Assembly: GCA_002401455.1 (NCBI GenBank)
Contig: NVTE01000009.1
Location: forward strand, 1-64,000
Source of the DNA: Alphaproteobacteria bacterium
GTDB lineage: Bacteria > Pseudomonadota > Alphaproteobacteria > Sphingomonadales > Emcibacteraceae
Length of the DNA: 64,000 bases
Reading direction: 5' to 3'
Position 1 is the first letter of the stretch; every line of letters begins with the position of its first letter. Positions 45,451 through 55,031 of the stretch are shown here, piece by piece. The translations under genes were made by a program, and so were the position numbers. The notes beneath the pieces were generated by a model. The model was not told the origin of the DNA, did not search any database, and saw only the letters and a program-made list of their open reading frames with translations.

Positions 45451-46089
45451 CTAAAACCCTTCACAACAGAAAGCAACCAGGCGATCACGGGTCGTTTCCC
45501 ACGGCTCTTTTTTACAGGCCTTGTGAGATAGCAGGCTGATCCGGTGGAGATGATTGATGGTATGATGCATCACTCCCATTATAAAATGAATCCGCCAGTA
45601 AACATCTTCTTCGCTCAGTTCGGGTTTTATATTCTGGAAATAGGGCACAAAGCGGGCGAAAACATCCACTTCCTGTCGCAACACATTGTCCATGTCACTG
45701 GCCTCTTCCAGGTAAGACCGCGCCAGAAAACGGATATAGACTGAAAACCCTTTGTCCTCGTCACACAGCCAGTAGATAGGCGGCGTCAGCATGGCACTGA
45801 TCAGGTCCCGAAGGGTGACATCCCTGCCCTGTGCCTGTGCGGCTTCATCGGCCTCATGCAACAACCGCAGCCGCTCATGATTCATCAACGTCGCCCGACG
45901 CACATACACCGCCTGGAACAGACCCTGTTTGGAGCCGAAATAATAATTCACCGCCGATAAATTAACCGCGGCTTTCGAGGTTACCGCGCGAACGGAAACA
46001 CTGGCAAAACTGCCATTGGCAAAGAGTTCTTCGGAAACATCAAGAATGCGATCCCTGGCATTCTGACCGGTGTTTTTTTTGGGTTTCAT
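45451..46089 (-). CDS. TetR/AcrR family regulator
   Basis: 212 residues. The N-terminal DNA-binding domain is clear: ARDRILDVSEELFANGSFASVSVRAVTSKAAVNLSAVNYYFGSKQGLFQAV (about 11-61). The rest is an alpha-helical ligand/dimer domain of a TetR_C type that includes YIRFLARSYLEEASD. An AAAC-N4-GTTT palindrome lies about 60 bp upstream and may be its operator. It sits between a conserved gene and pssA, on the same strand as pssA but separated by 108 bp. Target genes are unknown; control of the phospholipid genes would be a guess. Confidence 0.88.
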   Translation of the reverse strand: MKPKKNTGQNARDRILDVSEELFANGSFASVSVRAVTSKAAVNLSAVNYYFGSKQGLFQAVYVRRATLMNHERLRLLHEADEAAQAQGRDVTLRDLISAMLTPPIYWLCDEDKGFSVYIRFLARSYLEEASDMDNVLRQEVDVFARFVPYFQNIKPELSEEDVYWRIHFIMGVMHHTINHLHRISLLSHKACKKEPWETTRDRLVAFCCEGF

Positions 46090-46147
46090 GACTGATCTGC
46101 TTTTTAAGGAATTTTCTGTTTATGGCAACAGATTTACAACCTGTTTA

Positions 46148-46159
46148 AAACATACGTTT
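46148..46159. promoter_or_regulatory. candidate TetR operator
   Basis: AAACATACGTTT has perfect 4-bp arms (AAAC and GTTT) around a 4-bp spacer, about 60 bp upstream of the TetR-family start. Position and symmetry fit autoregulation, but the site is short. Confidence 0.35.
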
Positions 46160-46197
46160 AGAATAGGGAAAGTGCAAGTTGTATTTAAGGTCAGGGC

Positions 46198-47007
46198 CTA
46201 GTTTTTGTCGCCCTTATCCGGACCAGACCCGGCTTGGGGCGAGGACGGTGTCGAGGCAGCCTGTTTCCCAAACCGTCGCCGGTGACGGATCACAGCCATA
46301 GGAATCGTCAGAACATACAGCAATCCGACCACCGACATTGTCGCCCAGATCTGGGTGACCAGCAGGGTGGCCAATATGGCAATACCCAGCAGGTAAAACA
46401 GTACATATCGCCGTTGAATGCTTAACTTCTTGAAAGTAAAAGTTGGCAGGCTGCTGACCGTCAGGGCCGCGATAACCCCGAGATAGATGCTACAGAAGAT
46501 CGGGTTTCTCAGGAATTCAAGGTCTGTCAGAAAATACAGGATCATCGGCCACAGCGCCAGGGCCGCCGAGGCCGGTGCCGGAATGCCGGAGAAATAATCC
46601 CGCTTTTCTTCCTCGTCGACCTCTTCATCCTCACTCATGGTATTAAACCGGGCCAGGCGCAGGGCCATGGCGATAGTGAAGACAAGGGCCAGCAACCAGC
46701 CGATGCCCTTCACGTCCCTGAGCGCCCAGGTATACATGATCACCGCCGGAGCCACGCCGAAACTGACAATATCCGACAGGGAATCAAGTTCGGCCCCGAA
46801 TTTGGACGTGCCCTTCAGCATCCGGGCCACCCGGCCATCCAGCCCATCCAGCACACCGGCAATCAGGATCGCCAACACAGCGCCCTCCCACCGGCCCAGA
46901 ATGGCAAACCTCAGGCCGGACATGCCCGCACAGATAGCCAGCACCGTGATCGCATTGGGCACCAGGCTGCGGATGGGGAAGATATGTCGGTCTTTCGAAT
47001 GGGGCAT
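46198..47007 (-). CDS. pssA: CDP-diacylglycerol--serine O-phosphatidyltransferase
   Basis: 269 residues, CDP-alcohol phosphotransferase family, with eight or so membrane helices. It makes phosphatidylserine from CDP-diacylglycerol and serine. The family motif DGxxARxxxxxxxxGxxxDxxxD is complete in DGLDGRVARMLKGTSKFGAELDSLSD (about 50-75). An acidic loop SEDEEVDEEEKRD and a basic N- and C-terminal tail face the cytoplasm. It follows psd by 22 bp on the same strand, so the two steps from CDP-DAG to phosphatidylethanolamine form one operon. Confidence 0.95.
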   Translation of the reverse strand: MPHSKDRHIFPIRSLVPNAITVLAICAGMSGLRFAILGRWEGAVLAILIAGVLDGLDGRVARMLKGTSKFGAELDSLSDIVSFGVAPAVIMYTWALRDVKGIGWLLALVFTIAMALRLARFNTMSEDEEVDEEEKRDYFSGIPAPASAALALWPMILYFLTDLEFLRNPIFCSIYLGVIAALTVSSLPTFTFKKLSIQRRYVLFYLLGIAILATLLVTQIWATMSVVGLLYVLTIPMAVIRHRRRFGKQAASTPSSPQAGSGPDKGDKN

Positions 47008-47029
47008 AGAATGAATTCCGGATTATAGC

Positions 47030-47749
47030 CTAACGAATGTCGCCTTCGCGGTTCCGTTCTTTGGTTTTTTCATTGGCAATGACGGTTTCGCCGGCAACCG
47101 CCCGCTGGCCGACACAGACCATGGAATGAACCCCTTCGGGCAGGTAAACATCCACCCGGCTGCCAAAACGGATCAGACCAAAGCGTTCGCCGGCCTTATA
47201 GTCCCGGCCATCTTCCGCCCAGCATAAGATGCGCCGGGCAATCAGCCCGGCAATCTGGACAAAGGCATATTCCCGACCTGAGGCAGTTTTCAGCAATAGC
47301 GCATGGCGCTCATTATCAACACTGGCTTTTTCCAGAGAGGCATTGAGGAACTTGCCTGGCGTATAGGCCTGTTTTACAATTGTGCCATCAATAGGCACCC
47401 GGTTCACATGGACATCAAAAACATTCATGAAAATGCTGACCCGGGTGCGGGTCTCGTCGCCAAGTCCCAACTCTTGCGGCGGCACGGCATCACACACCGA
47501 CTGGATGACCCCATCTGCCGGGCTGACCACCAGGCCGTCCTTGATGGGGGTTACCCGTTCGGGGTCCCGGAAGAAATAGGCGCACCAGATCGTTAATATC
47601 AGTCCGACGACACCCAGAAGATCCATCCCCAATAAATAAAACAAGACAGTGACGGCACCAAATCCCAGAATGAATTTATGCCCTTCCCGGTGAAAATAGG
47701 CTAATAATGGCGGTAATTTATCCATAATTTTATCCGTTGTGTTTGTCAT
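47030..47749 (-). CDS. psd: phosphatidylserine decarboxylase proenzyme
   Basis: 239 residues, the short alphaproteobacterial/archaeal-type Psd. It converts phosphatidylserine to phosphatidylethanolamine. The self-processing site is the GS pair of [13 protein letters not shown] (about 195-200), where Ser becomes the pyruvoyl group. [11 protein letters not shown] and [14 protein letters not shown] are the other conserved segments, including the catalytic Asp and His. Two N-terminal hydrophobic stretches anchor it in the membrane. It precedes pssA in a two-gene operon. Confidence 0.95.
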   Translation of the reverse strand: MTNTTDKIMDKLPPLLAYFHREGHKFILGFGAVTVLFYLLGMDLLGVVGLILTIWCAYFFRDPERVTPIKDGLVVSPADGVIQSVCDAVPPQELGLGDETRTRVSIFMNVFDVHVNRVPIDGTIVKQAYTPGKFLNASLEKASVDNERHALLLKTASGREYAFVQIAGLIARRILCWAEDGRDYKAGERFGLIRFGSRVDVYLPEGVHSMVCVGQRAVAGETVIANEKTKERNREGDIR

Positions 47750-47780
47750 ATGTTAGTTGTAATGCAGTCTGCGACCATCA

Positions 47781-49673
47781 TCAAACTATTTTATCGAGCT
47801 CTGGATTAAACACTTCAAGCTCCGCCAGTTTCTCGATCGCAGCGGTGGCTTCTTTTTGTTTCTGCCACATGCTGTAATAGGCCCCTTTACGACTGATCAA
47901 CTCGTCATGTCGGCCGCGCTCAATAATCTCCCCCGCGTCCAGGACAATGATCTCATTGGCCTTGACGATGGTTGACAGTCGGTGGGCGATGACAATGGTT
48001 GTCCGCTGCAGTGATATTTCCTCAAGGGCCTGCTGAATGCCCTGCTCCGTATGAGTATCCAGAGCTGATGTTGCCTCGTCCAGCAGGAGAATAGCCGGAT
48101 TTTTCAGGATCGTCCGAGCAATGGCCACCCGTTGTTTTTCCCCGCCGGATAATTTAAGACCCCGCTCGCCGACTTCGCTGTCATATTGATCGGGCAGGTC
48201 CCGGACAAAGCGATCGATCTGGGCATGCTGAGCCGCGGCCGTCACCTCTTCATCGGTGGCATCGGGGCGGCCATAGCGGATATTATAGCGGATTGTGTCA
48301 TTAAACAGCACCGTATCCTGGGGCACAACACCAATCTGCCGTCGCAGGCTTCGTTGGGTAATTTGGCTGATATCCTGGCCATCAATAAGAATTCGCCCTG
48401 CTGTCACATCATAGAATCGGAATAAAATACGCGAGATGGTTGACTTCCCGGCGCCACTAGCCCCGACAATCGCCGTTGTTGTCCCGGCAGCGACTTTGAA
48501 GGAAATATTTTTCAGGATCGGTCGGTTTTCCGCATAATGGAAAGAGACATTATCAAATTCCACTTCGCCGCCATTGATCATAAGCTCCCCGGCATCCGGC
48601 TGATCGGTGACATCTGAGTCCTTGCGGATCATGGAGAACATTTTTTCCATATCCACCAGGGACTGCTTGATCTCACGATAGACAAACCCCAGGAAATTAA
48701 GCGGCATATAAATCTGAATCAGCAGGGAATTGACCAGAACAAACTCCCCAATAGTGAAGCGGCCATCAACCACCCCCTGCCCCGCCATCACCAACACGAT
48801 CACCAGGCCAGCGGAGATAATCAGGCTTTGCCCAACATTCAGCAGGGCCAGCGAGGTTTGGCTGCGCACAGAGGCCTTTTCATATTTCGCTAGGGCCACG
48901 TCATACCGTCTCGCTTCATGGCGTTCATTGGTGAAATATTTTACCGTCTCAAAATTTAGCAGACTGTCAATGGCCTTGGTGTTGGCTTCGGTGTCCTGCT
49001 TGTTCATTTCCCGGCGAAATTTCAGCCGCCAGTCGGTCACCTTAATGGTGAAGACAATATAGCCGCCCAGGCAGATGAAGGTCACCAAGGCATAATAAAA
49101 GCCGAACCTTGACCAGAAAACAAAAGTGATCAGTAGAATCTCAAGCAAGGTCGGCAGGATGTTGAACAACATAAACCGCAGCAGGAAATCTATGCCCCGC
49201 GTGCCACGTTCAATCACCCGACTCAGTCCCCCGGTTTTTCGTTCCATGTGAAATTTAAGGGACAGGTTGTGAAGGTGGCGAAACGTGCTGAGCGCAACAT
49301 TTCTCAGCGCATTCTGCCCGACTTTGGCAAAAACCGCGTCCCGTATTTCACCGAAAAACAAGCTGAGTACCCGCGCCAGGCCGTAGCCCAAAATCACCGC
49401 CAAGGGCGTCACCAGAACAACTGTCTTCACATCGGGCTGAAACCCAGGTGTCAGAGCATCAACCGCGTCCTTGAACAGAAAGGGCACGTAGATGCCGATC
49501 AATTTTGCGGTGACCAGAAAAAACATCGCCAAAACGACCCGCATTCTGAGATCCCACCGCCCCTTCATCCAGACGAAAGGCAGCAACGTCTTTATGGTCT
49601 GCCAATGATTTTCCTGGTCCTGTTCGGCGTTTTCATCATCAGATGCAGAATATGAAGGCTTGTGATGAGCCAC
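47781..49673 (-). CDS. Atm1-type ABC exporter (heavy-metal/glutathione-linked)
   Basis: 630 residues: a six-helix membrane domain followed by an ATPase. The N-terminal sequence WQTIKTLLPFVWMKGRWDLRMRVVLAM and the helix pair DALTPG resemble the ATM1/HMT1 family, which exports glutathione-linked sulfur or metal compounds. The ATPase has Walker A GASGAGKSTISRIL, signature LSGGEKQRVAIARTIL and Walker B LLLDEATSALDTHTE. A homodimer in the inner membrane is expected. It is followed by psd-pssA on the same strand after 31 bp, so they could be co-transcribed, though no functional link is known. Confidence 0.92.
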   Translation of the reverse strand: MAHHKPSYSASDDENAEQDQENHWQTIKTLLPFVWMKGRWDLRMRVVLAMFFLVTAKLIGIYVPFLFKDAVDALTPGFQPDVKTVVLVTPLAVILGYGLARVLSLFFGEIRDAVFAKVGQNALRNVALSTFRHLHNLSLKFHMERKTGGLSRVIERGTRGIDFLLRFMLFNILPTLLEILLITFVFWSRFGFYYALVTFICLGGYIVFTIKVTDWRLKFRREMNKQDTEANTKAIDSLLNFETVKYFTNERHEARRYDVALAKYEKASVRSQTSLALLNVGQSLIISAGLVIVLVMAGQGVVDGRFTIGEFVLVNSLLIQIYMPLNFLGFVYREIKQSLVDMEKMFSMIRKDSDVTDQPDAGELMINGGEVEFDNVSFHYAENRPILKNISFKVAAGTTTAIVGASGAGKSTISRILFRFYDVTAGRILIDGQDISQITQRSLRRQIGVVPQDTVLFNDTIRYNIRYGRPDATDEEVTAAAQHAQIDRFVRDLPDQYDSEVGERGLKLSGGEKQRVAIARTILKNPAILLLDEATSALDTHTEQGIQQALEEISLQRTTIVIAHRLSTIVKANEIIVLDAGEIIERGRHDELISRKGAYYSMWQKQKEATAAIEKLAELEVFNPELDKIV

Positions 49674-49796
49674 AATTGTTCCCTTTTGAAATCTGTTGCT
49701 TAGGTTAAGTATACTGATATGGGAAACATTTACAGTATTTTAAGGCTCTGGTCCTAATATTCCAATACTAATAATCTTTCCATCAAGGAATCAATT

Positions 49797-50246
49797 GTGC
49801 CGACCAGCAACCCCTTAGAAAACACCCCACCCCCGACTATTTTTAATCTGGGCCAGTTACTCGACGATGTAGCGCTGCAAATCACCGGCGATTCCATCGA
49901 TATCCCCTCCCGTTTTTCTTTTGTCTGGCATAATATTAATTTTGCCGGACAGGTGCTGCTCATAAACGACTCCCAGAACCAGTTTTCCATTAACCTGGTC
50001 GCTAACCTTGGCCATATCCCCTTCAGTGCTGAAGACAGAGCCCACAGGAAAAAACTACTGGAATCCTTTACCCCATTGTTTATGAAGGGAGATTTCAGGC
50101 TGGCAGTCAATAGCCAGATACAGATGGTTATGCTGACCAATTTTACCGGGCCCGTGAATGCCAAACGTATTATGGAGGTTATCACCTGTACCCTACTGGA
50201 CCTGCAAACCGACCTTAAATCAGTACAGGCATCAATTTCCGGCTAA
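49797..50246 (+). CDS. hypothetical protein (149 aa)
   Basis: 149 residues from a GTG; the first residues are Pro/Thr-rich and there is no signal peptide or membrane helix. The core (FSFVWHNINFAGQVLLIND, QNQFSINLVANLGHIPFSAEDRAHRKKLL, MVMLTNFTGPVNAKRIMEVITCTLLDL) suggests a small alpha/beta domain with a C-terminal helix. I do not recognise the family. It lies between the divergent Atm1-type exporter and the convergent LysM protein, with its own upstream spacer of 123 bp, so it is probably monocistronic. Confidence 0.65.
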   Translation: MPTSNPLENTPPPTIFNLGQLLDDVALQITGDSIDIPSRFSFVWHNINFAGQVLLINDSQNQFSINLVANLGHIPFSAEDRAHRKKLLESFTPLFMKGDFRLAVNSQIQMVMLTNFTGPVNAKRIMEVITCTLLDLQTDLKSVQASISG

Positions 50247-50271
50247 ATTTAAGGCAATACTTTGGCGAAGG

Positions 50272-51360
50272 TCAGTCGACTATCGGGGCTGATGGCAACA
50301 GGAATTTTTGGCCGGGATAGATAAGGTCAGGGTCCTTGATCAAACTTTTATTAGCCCCAAAGATCAAAGTATAATGAAAGCCTGAGCCATAGAGTCGGCG
50401 CGCGATATGCCACAGGCTGTTGCCGGGACGTACGATGACCTCGCCCTTGGCTTTGCTGTTGTCAATATCGGTTCCCCGGATGAAAGGCTGTTCGATGCGC
50501 ACTTCCACATCATCGCCGTCCAAAATCTGGTCAATGCGAATGATATGTTCTTTAAAGTCCAGTTCCCTGACAAAGGAATGGTGCCAGTCCCCCTCATCGG
50601 ACGCCGCGACCTCGGCCAGATAACCATTATCCAGATAAATCCTCACCCGGGCATTTTTAGCCGCAACGCCGGAAATAATGACATTGGAATTTTCATCATA
50701 ATCTAAACTGTCCAGTGAAAGCCCCTTGGCCAGTTCGGAAAAATTCACCAGACGGGGTTTTTGCAGAACCCGTGTCGGGCCGCCTCCAGTCCGGGGGCTA
50801 AGGATAACAATAACCCCGTTGGTTTCATCCTCGATAAAACGATCTTCATCCCGGCTTGGCACAGCAACGATCACCACGTCACTGGAAAAGACCTCGAACT
50901 GACCGGGCATTGTCGATTTCAGGCTGAGCTCTGTCGGGCCACCTGGCAACGGATCATCAAACAGGAGCACCCATTCCCCATTGCGGTCTGCCACCGCCGA
51001 TCCAATGACCTTGTCACGGGCGTAAATATAAATATCACTGTTCGGCTCGGCACGGCCCGCAATCACCCCGGTACCATTGCGACTGATGCGCACAATATCA
51101 AAGCTTGGCAATATGGACGTTATCTGGGCCACGGCCTCTGTCTGCGCTGGCGCATCCGTTGGCACAGGGATCTGGACCTGAAGAATATCAGGCAAATTAT
51201 CAGAAGAAAACAGGTCTTTGGCCCCGTCTTCAGCGAAGAAAACAATCCACAGAACGGCACTAAGGGCAACAATTGCCAGCACGATAATGCTGACTTTCAA
51301 GGCCCTGTTCGGTCCGTTTTTTTCCCTTTTCCGGGAGAAGTTTGAAGGCTGCTCTGTCAA
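50272..51360 (-). CDS. LysM-domain envelope protein with signal anchor
   Basis: 362 residues. A basic cytoplasmic N-terminus is followed by one membrane helix (about 22-45, LKVSIIVLAIVALSAVLWIVFFA). The periplasmic part has beta-rich Ig-like segments (VAGRAEPNSDIYIYARDKVIGSAVADRNGEWVLLFD and the related NARVRIYLDNGYLAEVAASDEGDWHHSF). It closes with a LysM domain, VRPGNSLWHIARRLYG...IYPGQKFLLP. This build is typical of alphaproteobacterial LysM proteins that bind peptidoglycan. No enzymatic domain is present. It may tie the envelope to a partner through the Ig-like repeats. Confidence 0.88.
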   Translation of the reverse strand: MTEQPSNFSRKREKNGPNRALKVSIIVLAIVALSAVLWIVFFAEDGAKDLFSSDNLPDILQVQIPVPTDAPAQTEAVAQITSILPSFDIVRISRNGTGVIAGRAEPNSDIYIYARDKVIGSAVADRNGEWVLLFDDPLPGGPTELSLKSTMPGQFEVFSSDVVIVAVPSRDEDRFIEDETNGVIVILSPRTGGGPTRVLQKPRLVNFSELAKGLSLDSLDYDENSNVIISGVAAKNARVRIYLDNGYLAEVAASDEGDWHHSFVRELDFKEHIIRIDQILDGDDVEVRIEQPFIRGTDIDNSKAKGEVIVRPGNSLWHIARRLYGSGFHYTLIFGANKSLIKDPDLIYPGQKFLLPSAPIVD

Positions 51361-51588
51361 TTACTTACCAAATCCATTTACAAAAATGCCCAGCTTATAT
51401 ACTGCATCGCTTAAGGATTGTCAGTATCATTTTGTTCCTAAGCAGGCATTATAATATATTCATTAACACAGTTGCTTTACAGTAGCGCCATAGATAAGGT
51501 GAAAAATTGTCAAAACTATGACGCTGGGAACAGACAATTCCGACCAGCCCTCTCAGGCTCAGAGGGTTCAGGAAGTGAAAGGTTAAGT

Positions 51589-52173
51589 ATGGCCCATATC
51601 AAGTCTCTTTGTGTCTATTGCGGCTCCCGGCCGGGCCGCAACAGTCATTTCAAAAATATTGCCCGAAAATTCGGCGAGATCCTGGCTCAGGAAAAAATCC
51701 GCCTGGTTTATGGCGGCGGTAATGTGGGACTTATGGGAATTCTCGCCACGACTGTTATGAAATCAGGGGGCCAGGTCACCGGCATCATTCCCCAACACCT
51801 TAACGAAGAGGAAGTGGGGTGGAAAGAGGCCACCGATTTTTTTGTCGTCGATAACATGCATGAACGAAAGCGCATGATGTTTGATCATTCTGATGCCTTC
51901 GTCGCCCTGCCCGGCAGTATCGGTACCCTGGACGAAACCATAGAGGTGATCACCTGGAAACAGCTAGGGTTGCACAACAAACCGATCATCCTGGTCAATA
52001 TGGATGGTTATTGGCAGCCCTTCCTGGCCCTGATTGATAACTTCATCCAGGAAGAATTCACCAGCCCCGAAACCCGAGACCTGTTTCAAGTGGTAAAAAC
52101 AGTTGAAGATGTAGTCCCCCTGCTCAAAACTTTGCCAGAAATTGACCCGATCACAAAAAACACCTTAATTTAA
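51589..52173 (+). CDS. LOG family protein (TIGR00730), cytokinin riboside phosphoribohydrolase-like
   Basis: 194 residues from ATG 51589; the track begins 39 residues too early. The Rossmann fold opens with SLCVYCGSRPGRN and the core contains LVYGGGNVGLMGI and MHERKRMMFDHSDAFVALPGS. The catalytic motif of LOG enzymes, PGGxGTxxE, reads PGSIGTLDE, with one Gly changed to Ser but the Glu kept. Relatives cleave nucleoside monophosphates to free base and ribose 5-phosphate. It precedes icd by 125 bp without an obvious terminator. Confidence 0.87.
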   Translation: MAHIKSLCVYCGSRPGRNSHFKNIARKFGEILAQEKIRLVYGGGNVGLMGILATTVMKSGGQVTGIIPQHLNEEEVGWKEATDFFVVDNMHERKRMMFDHSDAFVALPGSIGTLDETIEVITWKQLGLHNKPIILVNMDGYWQPFLALIDNFIQEEFTSPETRDLFQVVKTVEDVVPLLKTLPEIDPITKNTLI

Positions 52174-52298
52174 GCAGATTCTTTCGTTTCAGCCCTTCAC
52201 ATCCGCTATAAGCAATGATAGTTTGCGCTCGAGCAATGGTTTAAAAACCTCACCCGAAATGGCATTTATTTCCGTGCCGCTATATTTAAAGGTTCCTT

Positions 52299-53513
52299 AT
52301 GGCTAAAATCAAAGTAGAAAATCCTGTCGTCGAACTCGATGGCGATGAAATGACCCGTATCATCTGGGCTTGGATCAAAGAAAAACTGATTCACCCGTAC
52401 CTGGACATTGATCTGAAATATTACGATCTCAGCGTTGAAAAACGGGACGAGACCGATGACCAAATCACCATTGATGCGGCCAATGCCATCATTAAATATG
52501 GCGTCGGCGTCAAATGTGCGACCATCACACCGGACGAAGATCGGGTTAAGGAATTTAACCTCAAGCAAATGTGGCGGTCCCCTAACGGCACGATCCGTAA
52601 CATCCTTGGCGGCACTGTTTTCCGCGAGCCGATCATCTGTTCCAATGTACCGCGCTTGGTCCCGGGCTGGACTCACCCGATCGTTATCGGACGTCATGCC
52701 TTTGGTGACCAATATCGCGCCACAGACTTCCTGGTCCCCGGTGCCGGTAAACTGACCATTAAATTTGAGCCAGAAGACGGCGGCGAGCCCATCGAACGTG
52801 AAGTCTTCAACTTCCCTGGCCCCGGTGTTGCCATGTCCATGTATAACCTGGACGCCAGCATCCGTGATTTTGCCCGGGCCTGCATGAACTACGGTCTGAC
52901 CCGCGGCTGGCCTGTATACCTGAGCACCAAGAACACTATCCTGAAAGCCTATGACGGCCGCTTCAAGGATCTTTTTGAGGAAATTTTCCAGGCTGAATTT
53001 GCGGCAAAATTCGCTGATGCCGGCATCACCTATGAGCATCGCCTGATTGATGACATGGTTGCCTGTGCCATGAAATGGAACGGCGAATTCGTCTGGGCCT
53101 GTAAAAACTATGATGGCGATGTTCAGTCCGACACCGTTGCCCAGGGCTTTGGTTCCCTCGGCCTGATGAAATCCATCCTGATGACTCCCGATGGCTCCGT
53201 CGTCGAATCAGAGGCTGCTCACGGCACCGTAACCCGCCATTACCGCATGCATCAGCAGGGCAAAGAAACCTCCACGAACCCGATCGCATCGATCTTTGCC
53301 TGGACCGGCGGCCTCAGCCACCGTGCCAAGCTCGACGGCAACGAGGCTCTGAAAGCATTCTCAGCCACTCTTGAAAGAGTATGTGTTGAAACCGTTGAAC
53401 AAGGCTATATGACCAAAGATCTGGCGCTGCTGGTTGGTCCGGAACAGGCGTGGCTCACCTCCCGTCAGTTCTTTGACAAGATCGACGAGAACCTGCAAAA
53501 AGCTATGGCATAA
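52299..53513 (+). CDS. icd: NADP-dependent isocitrate dehydrogenase (type II)
   Basis: 404 residues of the eukaryote-like type II family: [46 protein letters not shown], and the coenzyme segment [20 protein letters not shown]. It oxidises isocitrate to 2-oxoglutarate in the TCA cycle. Substrate Ser/Arg residues (SPNGTIRN) and the catalytic Lys/Asp regions are intact, so it is a full-length enzyme. A strong terminator lies 20 bp after the stop. In this class icd, alaS and recA often lie close together, as here. Confidence 0.96.
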   Translation: MAKIKVENPVVELDGDEMTRIIWAWIKEKLIHPYLDIDLKYYDLSVEKRDETDDQITIDAANAIIKYGVGVKCATITPDEDRVKEFNLKQMWRSPNGTIRNILGGTVFREPIICSNVPRLVPGWTHPIVIGRHAFGDQYRATDFLVPGAGKLTIKFEPEDGGEPIEREVFNFPGPGVAMSMYNLDASIRDFARACMNYGLTRGWPVYLSTKNTILKAYDGRFKDLFEEIFQAEFAAKFADAGITYEHRLIDDMVACAMKWNGEFVWACKNYDGDVQSDTVAQGFGSLGLMKSILMTPDGSVVESEAAHGTVTRHYRMHQQGKETSTNPIASIFAWTGGLSHRAKLDGNEALKAFSATLERVCVETVEQGYMTKDLALLVGPEQAWLTSRQFFDKIDENLQKAMA

Positions 53514-53536
53514 CTTAACGTATTGCCACAAACAAT

Positions 53537-53574
53537 TTATCCCGCGCCTGGAGCTCCCGGCGCGGGATTTTTTT
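53537..53574 (+). terminator. rho-independent terminator of icd
   Basis: ATCCCGCGCC pairs with GGCGCGGGAT (10 bp, 10-nt loop), followed by TTTTTTT. It ends 61 bp past icd. Confidence 0.94.
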
Positions 53575-53815
53575 ATGGGGAATTTTTTATTTTGACCTCA
53601 AGCGCCGGCACTTTCCTTGATTCTCCGCTTTAGTAAACTAAAGCTAGGGCAACTTAGGCTATCCTCGTATTAACTCGGGCGGCCACTTGGCCTTGCCTCA
53701 GACCAATCTGGTCTTCGGTTACGAAGCCCTTTCCGGACAAGGTGATAATAAGGGGGGAGCGCGTGAGCGCGGGGGGAACTTAAGTAGTGAGAGGAACGAA
53801 CGATAGTTCCCTCCT
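53575..53815. other. 241-bp non-coding region with several hairpins
   Basis: The stretch between the icd terminator and the K+ channel stop holds no gene. It contains GCTTTAGT-AA-ACTAAAGC (53627-53644, perfect), AGACCA-ATC-TGGTCT (53700-53714), CTTCG-GTTA-CGAAG (53713-53726), GCGC-GTGA-GCGC and a GGAAC...GTTCC arm near 53800. The composition is not that of the flanking genes. I see no match to 6S, SRP, RNase P or tmRNA. Confidence 0.4.
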
Positions 53816-55015
53816 CTAAAAAAGGTCCGCTTCAGCCTGGCCGAAATCTACGTGGGAGCTGCTGCCGTAGGCCTCTTTAATCCGGTGCTTTAAGGTCGGA
53901 TTTTCATTGAGCAGGTGATGGAACTCCCGGGAATCCAGAATGAAAAAGTGACATCGGGATTGAGTTACATAGGTCGACTTGTAGGTTTCCTTTTCCATCA
54001 GCGATTTAGCTCCGAAAAATCCACCGGCCTCAAGGGTTGTTTGATGGCTCTCATTCTTGCGGTTGACCTGGCCCGAGACAATAAGATACATTCTGTCAGC
54101 CAGTTGCCCCTTGACCGCCATCAGGCTGCCTTTTTCCACCACACTGGAGCGCAGATATTTAGCTATCGTCCTGATTAGGTTGGCATCAAGCCCCTTGAAC
54201 AAAGGCACATTGGCCACCAGCCCCCAACGAATAACAAAGTCCCGCTGGTGAATTTCATTGGCAAAACCTGACGCGATGATCCCGATCGGCAGGGCATACA
54301 TGCAGACGCCGAAAATCATCACCACGCCACCAAAAAGGCGCCCGGCCCAGGAGATCGGCACAATATCACCGTAGCCAATGGTGGTCAGGGTGGCTAGCGC
54401 CCACCATAACGCATCCGGGATGGTGCCAAAGGCCTCCGGCTGAACATGACGTTCCAGATAATACATGATGGTGGCGGCAAAGGACGACAGGCCGAGCATG
54501 ATCACCAGGGTTGCCAGCAGGGCCCGCCGTTCGGAATAGAGCACACTGCCCAGAGAAGCCAGTGCTGGCGAATAGCGCATCAGTTTGAACAGGCGCAGCA
54601 GACGGAAAATTCTCAGCAACCGTAAATCAATGCCGAAAGCAAACAGCAGCGACGGGGCAATGGCCAGGAAATCAATCACCATCAGAGGCGAGGTGACAAA
54701 CCGCAGTCGGAAACGTGCCTTATTGCCATCATTGGGATCTGACCTATATTCCACCGACACCCAGACCCGTAATATATATTCGATGCAGAATATCAGCAGG
54801 GAAAATATTTCAAAGGCGATGAATTCCCTGTGATATTGCCGGGTAATTTCGGGCACCGTATCCAGGGAAACCGCCGCCACATTCAACAGAATCAGGCCGA
54901 CCATGAAGCCATCAAAAAAACCGGCAACCCGGTTGCCACTCAGGCCCATTTCAATCACTTCAAACAGTTGCCTGCGTAGCGTCTTCCCCCTTTGGCTATT
55001 CTGGCCCTCTTCCAC
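53816..55015 (-). CDS. voltage-gated-type K+ channel with degenerate cyclic-nucleotide domain
   Basis: 399 residues from GTG 55015, where AGGGGAG lies 6-8 nt upstream; the track's earlier start lies inside alaS. There are six predicted membrane helices, an S4-like helix with regularly spaced Arg (RLLRIFRLLRLFKLMR), and the filter TLTTIGYGDIVP. Residues about 285-385 form a cyclic-nucleotide-binding fold (LFKGLDANLIRTIAKYLRSSVVEKGSLM). The phosphate-binding cassette normally reads FGE...R(T/S)A, but here it is FFGAKSLMEKETYKSTY, lacking the Glu and the Arg. The channel may therefore not respond to cyclic nucleotides. It starts 16 bp after the alaS stop and is probably co-transcribed with it. 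Confidence 0.9.
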   Translation of the reverse strand: MEEGQNSQRGKTLRRQLFEVIEMGLSGNRVAGFFDGFMVGLILLNVAAVSLDTVPEITRQYHREFIAFEIFSLLIFCIEYILRVWVSVEYRSDPNDGNKARFRLRFVTSPLMVIDFLAIAPSLLFAFGIDLRLLRIFRLLRLFKLMRYSPALASLGSVLYSERRALLATLVIMLGLSSFAATIMYYLERHVQPEAFGTIPDALWWALATLTTIGYGDIVPISWAGRLFGGVVMIFGVCMYALPIGIIASGFANEIHQRDFVIRWGLVANVPLFKGLDANLIRTIAKYLRSSVVEKGSLMAVKGQLADRMYLIVSGQVNRKNESHQTTLEAGGFFGAKSLMEKETYKSTYVTQSRCHFFILDSREFHHLLNENPTLKHRIKEAYGSSSHVDFGQAEADLF

Positions 55016-55031
55016 GTTGCTCTCCCCTAAA

